Source: Cyclobacteriaceae bacterium
Lineage (GTDB): Bacteria; Bacteroidota; Bacteroidia; Cytophagales; Cyclobacteriaceae
NCBI GenBank assembly: GCA_016786585.1
Contig: JAEUUI010000008.1
Span: 372,001 to 436,000, forward strand
Direction of reading: 5' to 3'
DNA length: 64,000 nt
How positions within the stretch are numbered: position 1 is the stretch's first letter; the number at the start of each line of letters is the position of its first letter. Shown piece by piece: positions 33,020 through 41,743 of this stretch. A program made the position numbers and the translations under genes. The notes beneath the pieces were generated by a model. That model saw only the letters and a program-made list of their open reading frames with translations. It was not told the DNA's origin and did no database searches.

Positions 33020-35077
33020 GTGAATCGACCGTTGACTTTTATACCGCGCAACAGACTTTTAATAGCATTTATTGTTTCAGTTGCATCCATAGGAACTGCA
33101 ATCGGACAGGATGCCGATACCCTTAAGCAAAAGCTGAACGAAGTTGTTATCACCGGCTATCTCTCGCGTCAGCCCATAGCACAAGTACCTGCATCTGTTG
33201 CCGTACTAAGTTCGCAGGCGCTGGCAACCGGGTCGCAACAATCATTACTGCCCGTGATCAACACAGTTCCGGGTGTGAGAATGGAAGAGCGTTCACCCGG
33301 AAGCTACAGGCTATCCATTCGCGGAAGCTTGCTGCGCTCGCCCTTCGGCATCAGGAATGTAAAGATCTACCTCAACGATCTTCCCTTTACGGATGCAAGC
33401 GGCAACACGTATCTCAACCTGGTTGATCCGGTGTTCATTACCCGTGCGGAAATTTTGAAAGGCCCGGATGGAAGTTTGTTTGGTGCGAACTCCGGGGGCG
33501 TTGTGTTATTCGATACGCGACCCGACTCGTCTGGAATTGCCGGAAGCATCTCCGGTGGCTCGTACGGGTTGTTGCGCCAGCATGCGCGGGTAGGAGGTAA
33601 CTCAAAAAAGTTTAGCTGGAATATCGGGGAAGCGTATCAGCGATCAGATGGATATCGCGAGCAATCAGCCATGAAGCGATTGAATCTTCTGGGATTGGCA
33701 ACGATGCGGTACGGAACGTCAAACAGTCTTTCGGTAACAGCCATGTTTTCCGACTTGCATTACGAAACACCCGGTGGATTGAATGAAGCGCAGTTCAAAG
33801 AAAACCCCGAACAGGCCCGGCCGGCTGCAGGACCTTCGGCCGGGGCGAAAACCCAGCATGCGGGTATTTATAATTCGACATTTTTTGGCGGACTTACGAA
33901 TGAATTCATCTTCACTCCGTCACTCCGGCATGTGATCTCTGTGTTTGGAACATTTACCGATTATAAAAATCCATTCATCACCAACTACGAATTGCGAAAT
34001 GAGAAGAATGGAGGCGTGCGATCATTCTTCGAATATACCTACAACACGTCATCACTTACCGTAAAGGCTTATGCCGGAATCGAGGGGCAGATTGGCTATC
34101 AGCAGATTTCAAATTATGAAAACATCGAAGGTAAAAAGGGCCCATTGTTGTCGGACGATGATGCACACATTCGCCAGGGTGTTTACTTTTCAAAAGTTAC
34201 ACTTGATCTCTCCAGCCGGTTCACTGCGGAAGCAGCGCTAAGTCTTAACCAATACCGGTACAGCTTTAATGAAGGTGATGCACAACTCGAAAATGAGTGG
34301 ATGCCGCGGGTAGGCTTAACCTACCGCATTTTGAATGACGTATCGGTTCGGGCTTCTGTAAGCAAAGGATATTCACCGCCCACCATTGCCGAAATCCGGC
34401 CATCGGGTAACGAAATCAATACGAATCTAAAGGCTGAATCAGGTTGGAATAAAGAGATCGGGTTAAGGCTCGGCATCTGGAACGGAAGAGTGCAACTCGA
34501 TGGATCGATATTCCGGTATGACCTCACAAATGCCATTGTGCGCAGAACGACTGACGACACCGACTACTTCCTGAACGCGGGCGGTACAACGCAAACCGGT
34601 GCCGAGTTGCTGTTGAATGCAACCTTGCTGCCGAAAAAGACAACCGGCTTTGTAACAGGGGTAAACCTGATGCTGAGCTATACCCGCAGTCATTTCAGGT
34701 TTGATACGTATACCGTGGATGTGAACGATTATTCCGGCAATCGCCTGACCGGTGTTCCTGCATCTAATGTTGTCTGTGCTCTTTCTGCAGACTTGGTTAA
34801 CCGGCTTACGCTGTTTATACAGTCAACAAATGTGTCACGCCTTCCGCTGAACGATGCCAACTCCGCGTATGCCGGGAATTATCAGTTGCTCCAGGCAAAG
34901 CTCACGTGGAATAACATCAGGCTGTGGAATGCAAATATGAACTTCTTTGCCGGGGCGGATAATTTATTGAACCAGAAATACAGCCTCGGCAACGACATCA
35001 ACGCCTTTGGCGGCCGTTACTACAATGCTGCCCCCCTCCGGAATTTTTATGGCGGGGTTACGGTAATGTTAAGGTAA
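33020..35077 (+). CDS. TonB-dependent outer-membrane receptor (FecA-like)
   Basis: A 685-residue receptor that starts at a GTG codon, with a signal peptide (residues 1-29, ending GTAIGQ). The plug contains the TonB box-like LNEVVITGYLSRQPI, then VPGVRMEERSPGSYRLSIRG and RAEILKGPDGSLFGANSGG. The barrel ends with INAFGGRYYNAAPLRNFYGG and an aromatic C-terminus region VTVMLR. No carboxypeptidase-like N-terminal domain or SusD neighbour is present. It is therefore a siderophore or metal-chelate type receptor rather than a glycan importer; the ligand is unknown. Confidence 0.92.
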   Translation: MNRPLTFIPRNRLLIAFIVSVASIGTAIGQDADTLKQKLNEVVITGYLSRQPIAQVPASVAVLSSQALATGSQQSLLPVINTVPGVRMEERSPGSYRLSIRGSLLRSPFGIRNVKIYLNDLPFTDASGNTYLNLVDPVFITRAEILKGPDGSLFGANSGGVVLFDTRPDSSGIAGSISGGSYGLLRQHARVGGNSKKFSWNIGEAYQRSDGYREQSAMKRLNLLGLATMRYGTSNSLSVTAMFSDLHYETPGGLNEAQFKENPEQARPAAGPSAGAKTQHAGIYNSTFFGGLTNEFIFTPSLRHVISVFGTFTDYKNPFITNYELRNEKNGGVRSFFEYTYNTSSLTVKAYAGIEGQIGYQQISNYENIEGKKGPLLSDDDAHIRQGVYFSKVTLDLSSRFTAEAALSLNQYRYSFNEGDAQLENEWMPRVGLTYRILNDVSVRASVSKGYSPPTIAEIRPSGNEINTNLKAESGWNKEIGLRLGIWNGRVQLDGSIFRYDLTNAIVRRTTDDTDYFLNAGGTTQTGAELLLNATLLPKKTTGFVTGVNLMLSYTRSHFRFDTYTVDVNDYSGNRLTGVPASNVVCALSADLVNRLTLFIQSTNVSRLPLNDANSAYAGNYQLLQAKLTWNNIRLWNANMNFFAGADNLLNQKYSLGNDINAFGGRYYNAAPLRNFYGGVTVMLR

Positions 35078-35203
35078 ACCGCAAGCCTTAACTTCTTGGG
35101 TCTTTGTCTCACGTCTTAAGTCCAAATTCTGCCTATATTAGCTGTGCAGGTAATTCCTGCGAAGTTGAAGTATTATCAAATCAACCAATAGCTAACAATC
35201 AAT

Positions 35204-35839
35204 ATGACACTCACTCAAAGATTCTTAAGAGCGAAGCACTGGCAACTTTTCCTTCTGACATTTGGGATACCAATGATATTTCAGTTTGTTATGATGGGAA
35301 CAATGTTTGCAAATATCGGTAACCAAACTCAGCCTGACCCCACTGCGTTCCTATTCATTTTTCCGCTGATGATGATTGTTTTTACCGGGACCTTTTTTGG
35401 ATGGTTCTGGTCGATTGCAATGGGTCTTCAATATAAAGTTCCGGCCAATGTAAAAATGAAAACCGGTAAGTTTAAGGTATTCTTTTTTACCCCGTTAGTG
35501 TACATGCTGTTAATCTTTATTGGCATGGGGATAATGATGGCGGGTTTATCAAATACACTAGAGGGTGGACAACAACCTGATCCGGGAATTGTGTTCGGTT
35601 CAATTGCTGTGATTCTTCCGCTACATTTATTCTCAATGTTTTGCATGTTCTATTGCTTGTACTTTGTTGCAAAGACATTTAAGACAGTGGAGTTACAACG
35701 GGAGGTAACATTTTCAGATTTTGCCGGAGAGTTTTTTATGATATGGTTTTTCCCGATCGGAATTTGGATCATCCAACCAAAAGTTAATAAAATGGTTGAC
35801 GGTTCTCCGGGTTTATTGATAGATCAACCCGCGAATTAA
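35204..35839 (+). CDS. multi-pass membrane protein of unknown function
   Basis: A 211-residue integral-membrane protein with five likely helices (about 15-35, 47-70, 88-112, 128-155, 175-190). A short amphipathic N-terminus reads TLTQRFLRAKHWQLF. It resembles phylum-specific hypothetical proteins, but no family is assigned. It opens the orphan stretch at 35.2-38.1 kb that separates the TonB receptor from the planctomycete-type cluster. Bases here look more A/T-rich than in the genes before 35 kb. Confidence 0.6.
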   Translation: MTLTQRFLRAKHWQLFLLTFGIPMIFQFVMMGTMFANIGNQTQPDPTAFLFIFPLMMIVFTGTFFGWFWSIAMGLQYKVPANVKMKTGKFKVFFFTPLVYMLLIFIGMGIMMAGLSNTLEGGQQPDPGIVFGSIAVILPLHLFSMFCMFYCLYFVAKTFKTVELQREVTFSDFAGEFFMIWFFPIGIWIIQPKVNKMVDGSPGLLIDQPAN

Positions 35840-35905
35840 GTACACAATGTCTTATAGGCACACACATTTGGCTTATGTGATCACGACAAAAAAGGAGATT
35901 GATCA

Positions 35906-36454
35906 ATGACAAGAGTAATTATCGCAGTACTGTTTATAATAGTCTCCAAGACAATCGTATTTGGTCAAAATTCTCCTTTTGACGAAAAGACCATCTATTC
36001 AAGGGTTATTAGTGCATTCCTAAGAAACCTAAATACAGAAGAGCAAATACTTGTAATACAAAGAGAATTGGATAAGATGGATCTATCCGAAATAGCATTT
36101 ATTGATTCTGCAGTACTAAGGTCTCTGCTTCCGTTGACCTCTTTTAATGCAAACAGACAGATTCTAGATAATCTGGTTTTAGCTGATTATAAGTTAATCT
36201 TCGCATCCCGCAAGGAATTGGGTGAAATGTTTAAAAAGAAGAGTCTGGATAGCTGGAAAGACTTCTATAAAAAGTACCCTAAATCAGGGGGATTGTTGAA
36301 AACATCTCAAATATATTTGAACTCAAGTAAGACAAAGGGGTTGATTTATATATCTATACTAAAAGGCAGTCTTGGTGGAGCTGGTTACGTTATCTATTTT
36401 GATATGACTGCGCCAGAAATTATAAAGTTAACGCAAGAGATTTGGGTTTCGTGA
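35906..36454 (+). CDS. secreted protein of unknown function
   Basis: A 182-residue protein with a signal peptide (residues 1-19, ending TIVFGQ). The mature part is largely helical (TIYSRVISAFLRNLNTEEQI, then VIQRELDKMDLSE), followed by KSLDSWKDFYKKYPKSGGLL and a beta C-terminus (KGLIYISILKGSLGGAGYVI). The last block resembles eukaryote-like or phylum-specific hypothetical proteins with a conserved KxxGxxYIS pattern. No family is recognised. It lies 66 bp downstream of the membrane-protein gene. Confidence 0.55.
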   Translation: MTRVIIAVLFIIVSKTIVFGQNSPFDEKTIYSRVISAFLRNLNTEEQILVIQRELDKMDLSEIAFIDSAVLRSLLPLTSFNANRQILDNLVLADYKLIFASRKELGEMFKKKSLDSWKDFYKKYPKSGGLLKTSQIYLNSSKTKGLIYISILKGSLGGAGYVIYFDMTAPEIIKLTQEIWVS

Positions 36455-36513
36455 AGAATTACCAATGCTTGTTTTTATAGAAAAAGCCGTTGCAAGCTTT
36501 GAAAGCATAATAA

Positions 36514-36765
36514 ATGTCAACACAAATTTGTCCGAAGTGCAAGAGTGACTCCTTTACATGGTCCTATGATGAGGATCGGACTCCGACAACGTACTGGGGT
36601 TGTGGAACTTGTGGCTATGGAGCATTAGAAGATGAATCGTTTGAGAGAACTTGTAATACTTGCGGGACGAAAACGGAAATAAGACTTAAAGATGACGCAG
36701 AAACCTATTGGTGGTGTAGTCAATGTAATAAGGTCACACAAATTGAACTGAAAAGCTTAAAATAA
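36514..36765 (+). CDS. double zinc-ribbon protein, 83 residues
   Basis: An 83-residue protein with four CxxC pairs: CPKC near the start, CGTC, CNTC and CSQC. They are spaced as two zinc ribbons, with Trp/Tyr-rich strands between (DRTPTTYWG, DAETYWW). The near-repeat between the halves (TYWGCGTCGYG / TYWWCSQCNKV) suggests internal duplication. This resembles nucleic-acid-binding zinc ribbons (for example TFIIS-like or Zn-ribbon_8 types), but no partner identifies a role. It lies in an orphan, A/T-rich stretch. Confidence 0.55.
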   Translation: MSTQICPKCKSDSFTWSYDEDRTPTTYWGCGTCGYGALEDESFERTCNTCGTKTEIRLKDDAETYWWCSQCNKVTQIELKSLK

Positions 36766-36894
36766 TAGGAACTCTTCTTGTCATGACAAAGAAGGCCTGG
36801 GACAAAATAGCGGAGAGTCAAAAGGAAAAGGAATAACAGCCTGCAACAAGGGTTCGGAATTTATTTTTCATAATAACATAAAATCAGAATCAAA

Positions 36895-37617
36895 CTGAAC
36901 TGGATTAACAAAGTAAAAGAGTTGCTATCAACGCAGGATAAATCACCTGAGTTGTTAAAAGGAGAGGTAAAACAAATTCTCATTCGTACAGCAAGTGAAA
37001 TTTTGCCTGACTTTGGGTTTTTGGCATATAAAGACAAGTGTTATTCATTTAAACGGGAAAGACAAGTAAATAATATTAAGGTTTACGAATTACTCTATTT
37101 AGTCTTTAACGATAAAGACAAAAGTATTTCCTGTTCAATTGCTTCAATATTAAATCCAGAGTATATTTTTTCGGATCAGTACGACACGGGACTAATAAAT
37201 CCGCATCAGGACTTGAAAGTATTGAAGCATAATTCCGGTGCTTTTAATTTTCATGACGCCTACTATTTTCACAATGGAAAAGTTCAGACGACAATAGAGA
37301 CGGTGAAGCAATTTTTTGGCGACTTTAAAAAGTACGGACTGCCTTTTCTTGATAGGCAACTTGAAAGACTAAAATCGAATTCAATAGTTAAACGTGGTTT
37401 TGACTACATAGATGATTTACAAACTGACAAACAAAAGTTAAAAACGGAATTAACCCAAGAGCTCGGCAAAGGAGGGTTTTTGATTTCGGATATCAAACAC
37501 CCGATCTATGTTGATCTAAAAGAAAAGTTGCAATCGGTAAGCGGACAAAGTAAAGAAGACAGGCAACTAATACCGAAAACCGCACACGAATTGCTAGAAC
37601 TGTACTGCGCGAGATAA
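36895..37617 (+). CDS. unknown protein, DUF4304-like appearance, non-ATG start
   Basis: A protein of about 231-240 residues without a recognised domain. The frame has no ATG near its start. The candidates are CTG at 36895 (LNWINKVKELLS), ATT at 36904 or TTG at 36922 (LLSTQDKS). The helix NWINKVKELL strongly suggests coding sequence upstream of the TTG. The body has an alpha/beta pattern (LLKGEVKQILIRTASEILPD, GFLAYKDKCYSFKRE). It resembles cytoplasmic DUF4304-type or immunity-protein-like families, but this is uncertain. Coordinates use the CTG. Confidence 0.45.
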   Translation: MNWINKVKELLSTQDKSPELLKGEVKQILIRTASEILPDFGFLAYKDKCYSFKRERQVNNIKVYELLYLVFNDKDKSISCSIASILNPEYIFSDQYDTGLINPHQDLKVLKHNSGAFNFHDAYYFHNGKVQTTIETVKQFFGDFKKYGLPFLDRQLERLKSNSIVKRGFDYIDDLQTDKQKLKTELTQELGKGGFLISDIKHPIYVDLKEKLQSVSGQSKEDRQLIPKTAHELLELYCAR

Positions 37618-37689
37618 AGTCACAAACTAGGGCTTTAGCTCCTAAGCGCACTACGGTCGAGTCTTAAAGTAAACCCTAAGTATCAAAGA

Positions 37690-38121
37690 ATGATGCAGGA
37701 GAATGATGAGAGAAATCGAACCTCTAAAGCAGAGTTAGAGAAAGATGAAAAAGAACTGGTTGAGGAGATACGAAACAATGGAATTGAAATCGACTCCGTT
37801 TACGACTTAGTCAATAATTTTGAAAATGCTAAGTACTCTTTGCTTAAAAATAAGTTTACTGGTAAGTACCACAAGGTCTATCCGATTCTTGTTGACCACT
37901 TGGATAAACCCCATCATCCGAGAATAAGAGAAGGAATTATTAGGGCGCTGACAGAAAAAGATGCAAGAGATATAGCGAAGGATAAATTGCTGGAGCATTT
38001 TTATAAGGAGACTGACAGGATTTTGTTGTGGGTTTTGGCAAACGCGTTAACAACTTTGTTAACCGCGGCTGAGAAGAAAAAGAACCCCGACATTGGGCGT
38101 GTAAAGAGCGGATTAATGTAG
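37690..38121 (+). CDS. helical protein, HEAT-like, unknown function
   Basis: A 143-residue, mostly alpha-helical charged protein (MMQENDERNRTSKAELEKDE..., then FTGKYHKVYPILVDHLDKPH, HPRIREGIIRALTEKDARDI). The pair of helices around YPILVDHLDKPHHPRIREGI resembles an ARM/HEAT repeat, as in PBS-lyase-like proteins. No membrane or signal segment is present. It is the last orphan gene before the 7-bp tandem repeat at 38142 and the minus-strand NHL gene. Confidence 0.5.
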   Translation: MMQENDERNRTSKAELEKDEKELVEEIRNNGIEIDSVYDLVNNFENAKYSLLKNKFTGKYHKVYPILVDHLDKPHHPRIREGIIRALTEKDARDIAKDKLLEHFYKETDRILLWVLANALTTLLTAAEKKKNPDIGRVKSGLM

Positions 38122-38141
38122 GGTTATGGTCTAAATCGCAA

Positions 38142-38239
38142 TTCTAACTTCTAACTTCTACATTCTACATTCTACATTCCACCTTCCACATTCGTTATTC
38201 GCAACTCCTAATCCCTAATCCCTAATCCCTAATCCTAAA
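38142..38239. repeat. 7-bp tandem repeat, 14 phased units
   Basis: A continuous 7-bp phase of 14 units: TTCTAAC x2, TTCTACA x3, TTCCACC, TTCCACA, TTCGTTA, TTCGCAA, CTCCTAA, TCCCTAA x3, TCCTAAA. It begins 20 bp after the orphan gene's stop and its last unit overlaps the TAG stop codon of the NHL gene (38235-38237). The latter half resembles telomere-type CCCTAA text by chance. It is likely a minisatellite that grows by slippage. Confidence 0.8.
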
Positions 38240-39293
38240 CCCTCTCCAGCTTCACAGGGTAAGTTTTATTCGCATTCCACTGGCACACATAAAGGTTCTT
38301 GTCGTTGTCAACGCACACATCATGACAATGGTTGAACACCGGAGTTTCCTGGATCATCAGCTGTAATGTGTTATCGCGGTACACAGGTTTTGTGCCTCCG
38401 GGATTGGAAACAACTTTGTTACTCTTGTCGAGAATGGTTACAAAACCTGAGTTGTCGGTTTGGTTAAGATACTTCAACCGCGACCAGCATACACCGGAAT
38501 ACAAAGTCTGATCGTCAATCACAGGCCGGCATACAAATGCTCCCGGTAAAAAGATGGTTGAGAGATACTGTCCATCCAGCGTAAATCGCTTGAATGAATT
38601 ATGCGCGCGCGAAGTGCAAATCAGGGTAGGGTGGTTCTTGTCGCGGGCATCGATACACACACCATGCACGGTGCTGAAGTTTTCATCACCGTCTCCCGGG
38701 CCGCCAAACTTGCGAATGAATTCTCCTTTCGAATTAAACTGAAGCACATATTGCGATCCGTACCCGTCAGCCACATAAATATCACCGTTCGGAGCAACTG
38801 TTGTCTCAGTGGGGTGATAACCTTGTTCGGCTGTATAAACATTAATGCTTTTCGGATTGGGCAGCTCCATCAGTATCTTTCCGTCAAGTGAAGTTTTTAC
38901 AACCCGGCCCGTTTCGTAGTCGCAGATCCACAGCACTTCTTCACCGCCTTCATCAAACAACGTTAGGCCGTGCCCGCCCGGAAACTCATGGCCCCATGAA
39001 GTAATTAGCTTCCCGGACTTATCGTATACAAGAATGTTATTTTTTGTTTCATCGGTAATCATGATCAGGCGACCCTTCTTATCCATCACCATTTCATGAC
39101 AGTTCTTCACCGGAGTTGTATCCGGATTAAGATTCCCCCAGTTTTTGTGTACGCGGTACCGGTAGTCGCCATGACCGATAACGGTATCTTCCAGCGCAGG
39201 CCTGCTGATGATGTTAAACACCGGCAGCGTAATGGCTGCACCGGTTAAGGCGGTCACTTTCAGGAACTGTCTGCGCGAAGTGGACTTACTCAT
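38235..39293 (-). CDS. NHL/6-bladed beta-propeller protein with Tat-like signal
   Basis: A 352-residue exported protein. The N-terminus MSKSTSRRQFLKVTALTGAA is a twin-arginine (Tat) signal, so the protein folds before export. The rest is made of NHL-type propeller repeats: GNLNPDTTPVKNCHEMVMDK, YHPTETTVAPNGDIYVADGY and NFSTVHGVCIDARDKNHPTL. A catalytic motif is not evident; peptidyl-glycine lyase-like propellers carry His ligands similar to those here (CHEM, VHGVC, HCHDVC), so metal binding is possible. It is divergent from the PSCyt1/DUF1549 operon (101 bp between starts), and the pair may work together. Confidence 0.75.
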   Translation of the reverse strand: MSKSTSRRQFLKVTALTGAAITLPVFNIISRPALEDTVIGHGDYRYRVHKNWGNLNPDTTPVKNCHEMVMDKKGRLIMITDETKNNILVYDKSGKLITSWGHEFPGGHGLTLFDEGGEEVLWICDYETGRVVKTSLDGKILMELPNPKSINVYTAEQGYHPTETTVAPNGDIYVADGYGSQYVLQFNSKGEFIRKFGGPGDGDENFSTVHGVCIDARDKNHPTLICTSRAHNSFKRFTLDGQYLSTIFLPGAFVCRPVIDDQTLYSGVCWSRLKYLNQTDNSGFVTILDKSNKVVSNPGGTKPVYRDNTLQLMIQETPVFNHCHDVCVDNDKNLYVCQWNANKTYPVKLERV

Positions 39294-39394
39294 AGGGTTT
39301 AATTTTAATCAACTTACTCAATTCGAAAATCAACGCCTAAAAATTACACAAACGATTTCGCCCTTGCGACCGGAATTAATAACTTTCACTTCAT

Positions 39395-41737
39395 ATGGGG
39401 ATAAAAGGCCTTTCTAAACCTGCCTGGACCAAAATCGTGATCACCGTTGCTGTTGCCGCTGCTGCGGTAGCGGGCACAATGTGGTGGTCGAACAAAACCG
39501 ATCGTGTTGCAGGTAACGCAATGCCCGAAGTGGTTGATTACAACTTTCACATCCGCCCGATCTTTTCCGATCGCTGCTTTAAATGTCATGGGCCCGATGC
39601 CAACCATCGCAAGGCGAACCTTCGCCTTGATACCGAAGAGGGATTGTTCGCAGCTTTAAAAGATGCACCCGATCAACATGTAATCGTTCCGGGCGACCCG
39701 GAAAATTCCGAACTCTACCGAAGACTTGTTGAATCCGACACCGCACAAGTGATGCCACCGCCTGATGCTAACCTGGCCGTAAGTGAGTTTGAAGTTAAGC
39801 TCATCAAAAAATGGATTGCACAAGGCGCCAAATATCAAAAGCACTGGGCGTTTGTTAAGCCACAAAGTAAAGAGGTACCCGATCCCGATCCTGACTGGAC
39901 CATAAACGAGATCGACAAGTTTGTGCTCACAAAAATGAATGAGCAGGGACTTGAACCGAACCAGCCTGCCGACAAGGCGCGCCTGCTCAAGCGCGTATCG
40001 ATGGATCTCACCGGACTTCCTCCAACACTTCAGCAGCAGGAGAGTTTCTTGTCAGACGAAAGCCCTGATGCCTACGAGAAAGCCGTTGATCAATTGCTGA
40101 TGAGCAAACACTACGGTGAACGCATGGCTGTACCGTGGCTTGATGCTGCGCGGTATGCCGATTCGCACGGGTACCAGGATGATGGCCTGCGTACAATGTG
40201 GCCATGGCGCGATTGGGTTATCCATGCATTCAATGAAAACTACCCGTTCGATAAGTTTGCGCTCTGGCAACTGGCGGGCGACTTGCTTCCGAACCCGAAC
40301 AAGGAAATGATTCTTGCCACAGGTTTCAACCGCAATCACAAAATCACACAGGAGGGAGGCGTAATTGACGAAGAGTATCGCATCGAATATGTAACAGATC
40401 GCACCAACACCTTTGGTAAAGCATTTCTGGCGTTAACCTTTGAATGCGCCAAATGTCACGATCACAAATACGATCCGATCAGTCAGAAGGAATACTTCAG
40501 CACGTTCGCATTCTTCAACCAGATAAATGAAAAAGGCTTACTGGGCGATATTCAGCTCGCATCATTGGCTGACCGGCCGAATATTCGAATTACCCGGGAT
40601 GATATTGAAGGCATCCTCAGCTTCATCAACAAAAAACAAGAAGACGAGGTGTCGGTTATGGTCATGCGCGACAGCGCAGTCGTGCGGCCAACCTATGTGC
40701 TTACCCGCGGAGTATACGATGCGCATGGCGAAGAAGTAACCTTCGATGTGCCGAAAGCCATCTATCCGTTTGATGTGAAGGTGTACGAAAAGAACCGCCT
40801 CGGTTTGGCGAAATGGTTAATCAGCAAAGACAATCCATTAACAGCACGGGTGTTTGTGAATCGCATCTGGCAGGAGTTTTTCGGACGCGGCATTGTTAAA
40901 ACCTCCGGAGATTTTGGAATGCAGGGCGAATTGCCAACCCACCCGGAATTGCTCGATTGGCTCGCAGTGGATTTTATGAATCACGGCTGGGATGTAAAGC
41001 GACTGGTGAAACAAATCGTCATGACAAACACCTACCGGCAGTCGGCTGAAATTTCAAAAGATAAACTCGCTGCCGATCCGGATAATATTTATTTGTCGCG
41101 TGCACCCCGACTGCGACTGTCGTCTGAACTGGTACGGGATCTTGTATTGGCATCCAGCGGCTTGCTGGTGCCTGAGATTGGCGGGCCTAGTGTAAAAACC
41201 TATCAGCCAAAAGGCATCTGGGAAGCAGCAACCTCCGGGCGCGGAGTGCTCGCCCGATACAACCAGGATCATAACGATGACCTGTATCGCAGAGGCATGT
41301 ACAATTTCTTCAAGCGAACCGTGCCGCCACCAAACATGCTCATGTTCGATGCCAGCAGCCGCGATCAGTGCGAAGTAAAACGTATGCGCACCAACACTCC
41401 GCTGCAGGCACTCGTGATGATGAACGACCCCACTGTGCTCGAGGCCTCGCGTGTACTGGCCGAGCGGCTTATGCTTGAATCATCAGGTCCTCAGGAAAAA
41501 ATCAGTAAAGCTTTTCAGTTGATTATCTGCCGGAAGGCAACCGATAAAGAACGAACCGTACTGGAAAAATTCTATGCCGAAGAGAAAACCCGGTTCGAAA
41601 AAGATGCCGCTGCTGCAAAAGCATTTATCAAAGTAGGAGAGTTCCGGCACGAGCAGGTTAACGATGTAGCCGCACTGGCCGCAACGATGCAAATCGTACA
41701 CACGATCTACAATATGGATGAGGCAATAACCAAATAA
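39395..41737 (+). CDS. PSCyt1/DUF1549/DUF1553 cytochrome-type protein
   Basis: A 780-residue protein anchored by one N-terminal helix (residues about 12-30). Residues about 45-140 form a planctomycete-type cytochrome c domain with haem motif CFKCHGP and a distal MPPPD segment. DUF1549 follows (WTINEIDKFVLTKMNE, KRVSMDLTGLPPT, HYGERMAVPWLDAARYADSH). The C-terminal DUF1553 has RVFVNRIWQEFFGRGIVKT and DQCEVKRMRTNTPLQALVMM. It is shorter than the planctomycete paralogues, which often exceed 900 residues, because the lectin-like insert between the two DUFs is absent. A redox step in glycan or sulfated-sugar catabolism is the usual guess. Confidence 0.93.
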   Translation: MGIKGLSKPAWTKIVITVAVAAAAVAGTMWWSNKTDRVAGNAMPEVVDYNFHIRPIFSDRCFKCHGPDANHRKANLRLDTEEGLFAALKDAPDQHVIVPGDPENSELYRRLVESDTAQVMPPPDANLAVSEFEVKLIKKWIAQGAKYQKHWAFVKPQSKEVPDPDPDWTINEIDKFVLTKMNEQGLEPNQPADKARLLKRVSMDLTGLPPTLQQQESFLSDESPDAYEKAVDQLLMSKHYGERMAVPWLDAARYADSHGYQDDGLRTMWPWRDWVIHAFNENYPFDKFALWQLAGDLLPNPNKEMILATGFNRNHKITQEGGVIDEEYRIEYVTDRTNTFGKAFLALTFECAKCHDHKYDPISQKEYFSTFAFFNQINEKGLLGDIQLASLADRPNIRITRDDIEGILSFINKKQEDEVSVMVMRDSAVVRPTYVLTRGVYDAHGEEVTFDVPKAIYPFDVKVYEKNRLGLAKWLISKDNPLTARVFVNRIWQEFFGRGIVKTSGDFGMQGELPTHPELLDWLAVDFMNHGWDVKRLVKQIVMTNTYRQSAEISKDKLAADPDNIYLSRAPRLRLSSELVRDLVLASSGLLVPEIGGPSVKTYQPKGIWEAATSGRGVLARYNQDHNDDLYRRGMYNFFKRTVPPPNMLMFDASSRDQCEVKRMRTNTPLQALVMMNDPTVLEASRVLAERLMLESSGPQEKISKAFQLIICRKATDKERTVLEKFYAEEKTRFEKDAAAAKAFIKVGEFRHEQVNDVAALAATMQIVHTIYNMDEAITK

Positions 41738-41743
41738 GCAACC

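Noticed and set aside
36783-36836. 17-residue frame MTKKAWDKIAESQKEKE
   Set aside because: Too short to support, with no coupling to neighbours; may be a remnant in the orphan stretch.
38205-38239. Telomere-like CCCTAA repeats
   Set aside because: Only a few units in a longer 7-bp series within a bacterial gene junction; no sign of a linear chromosome end.
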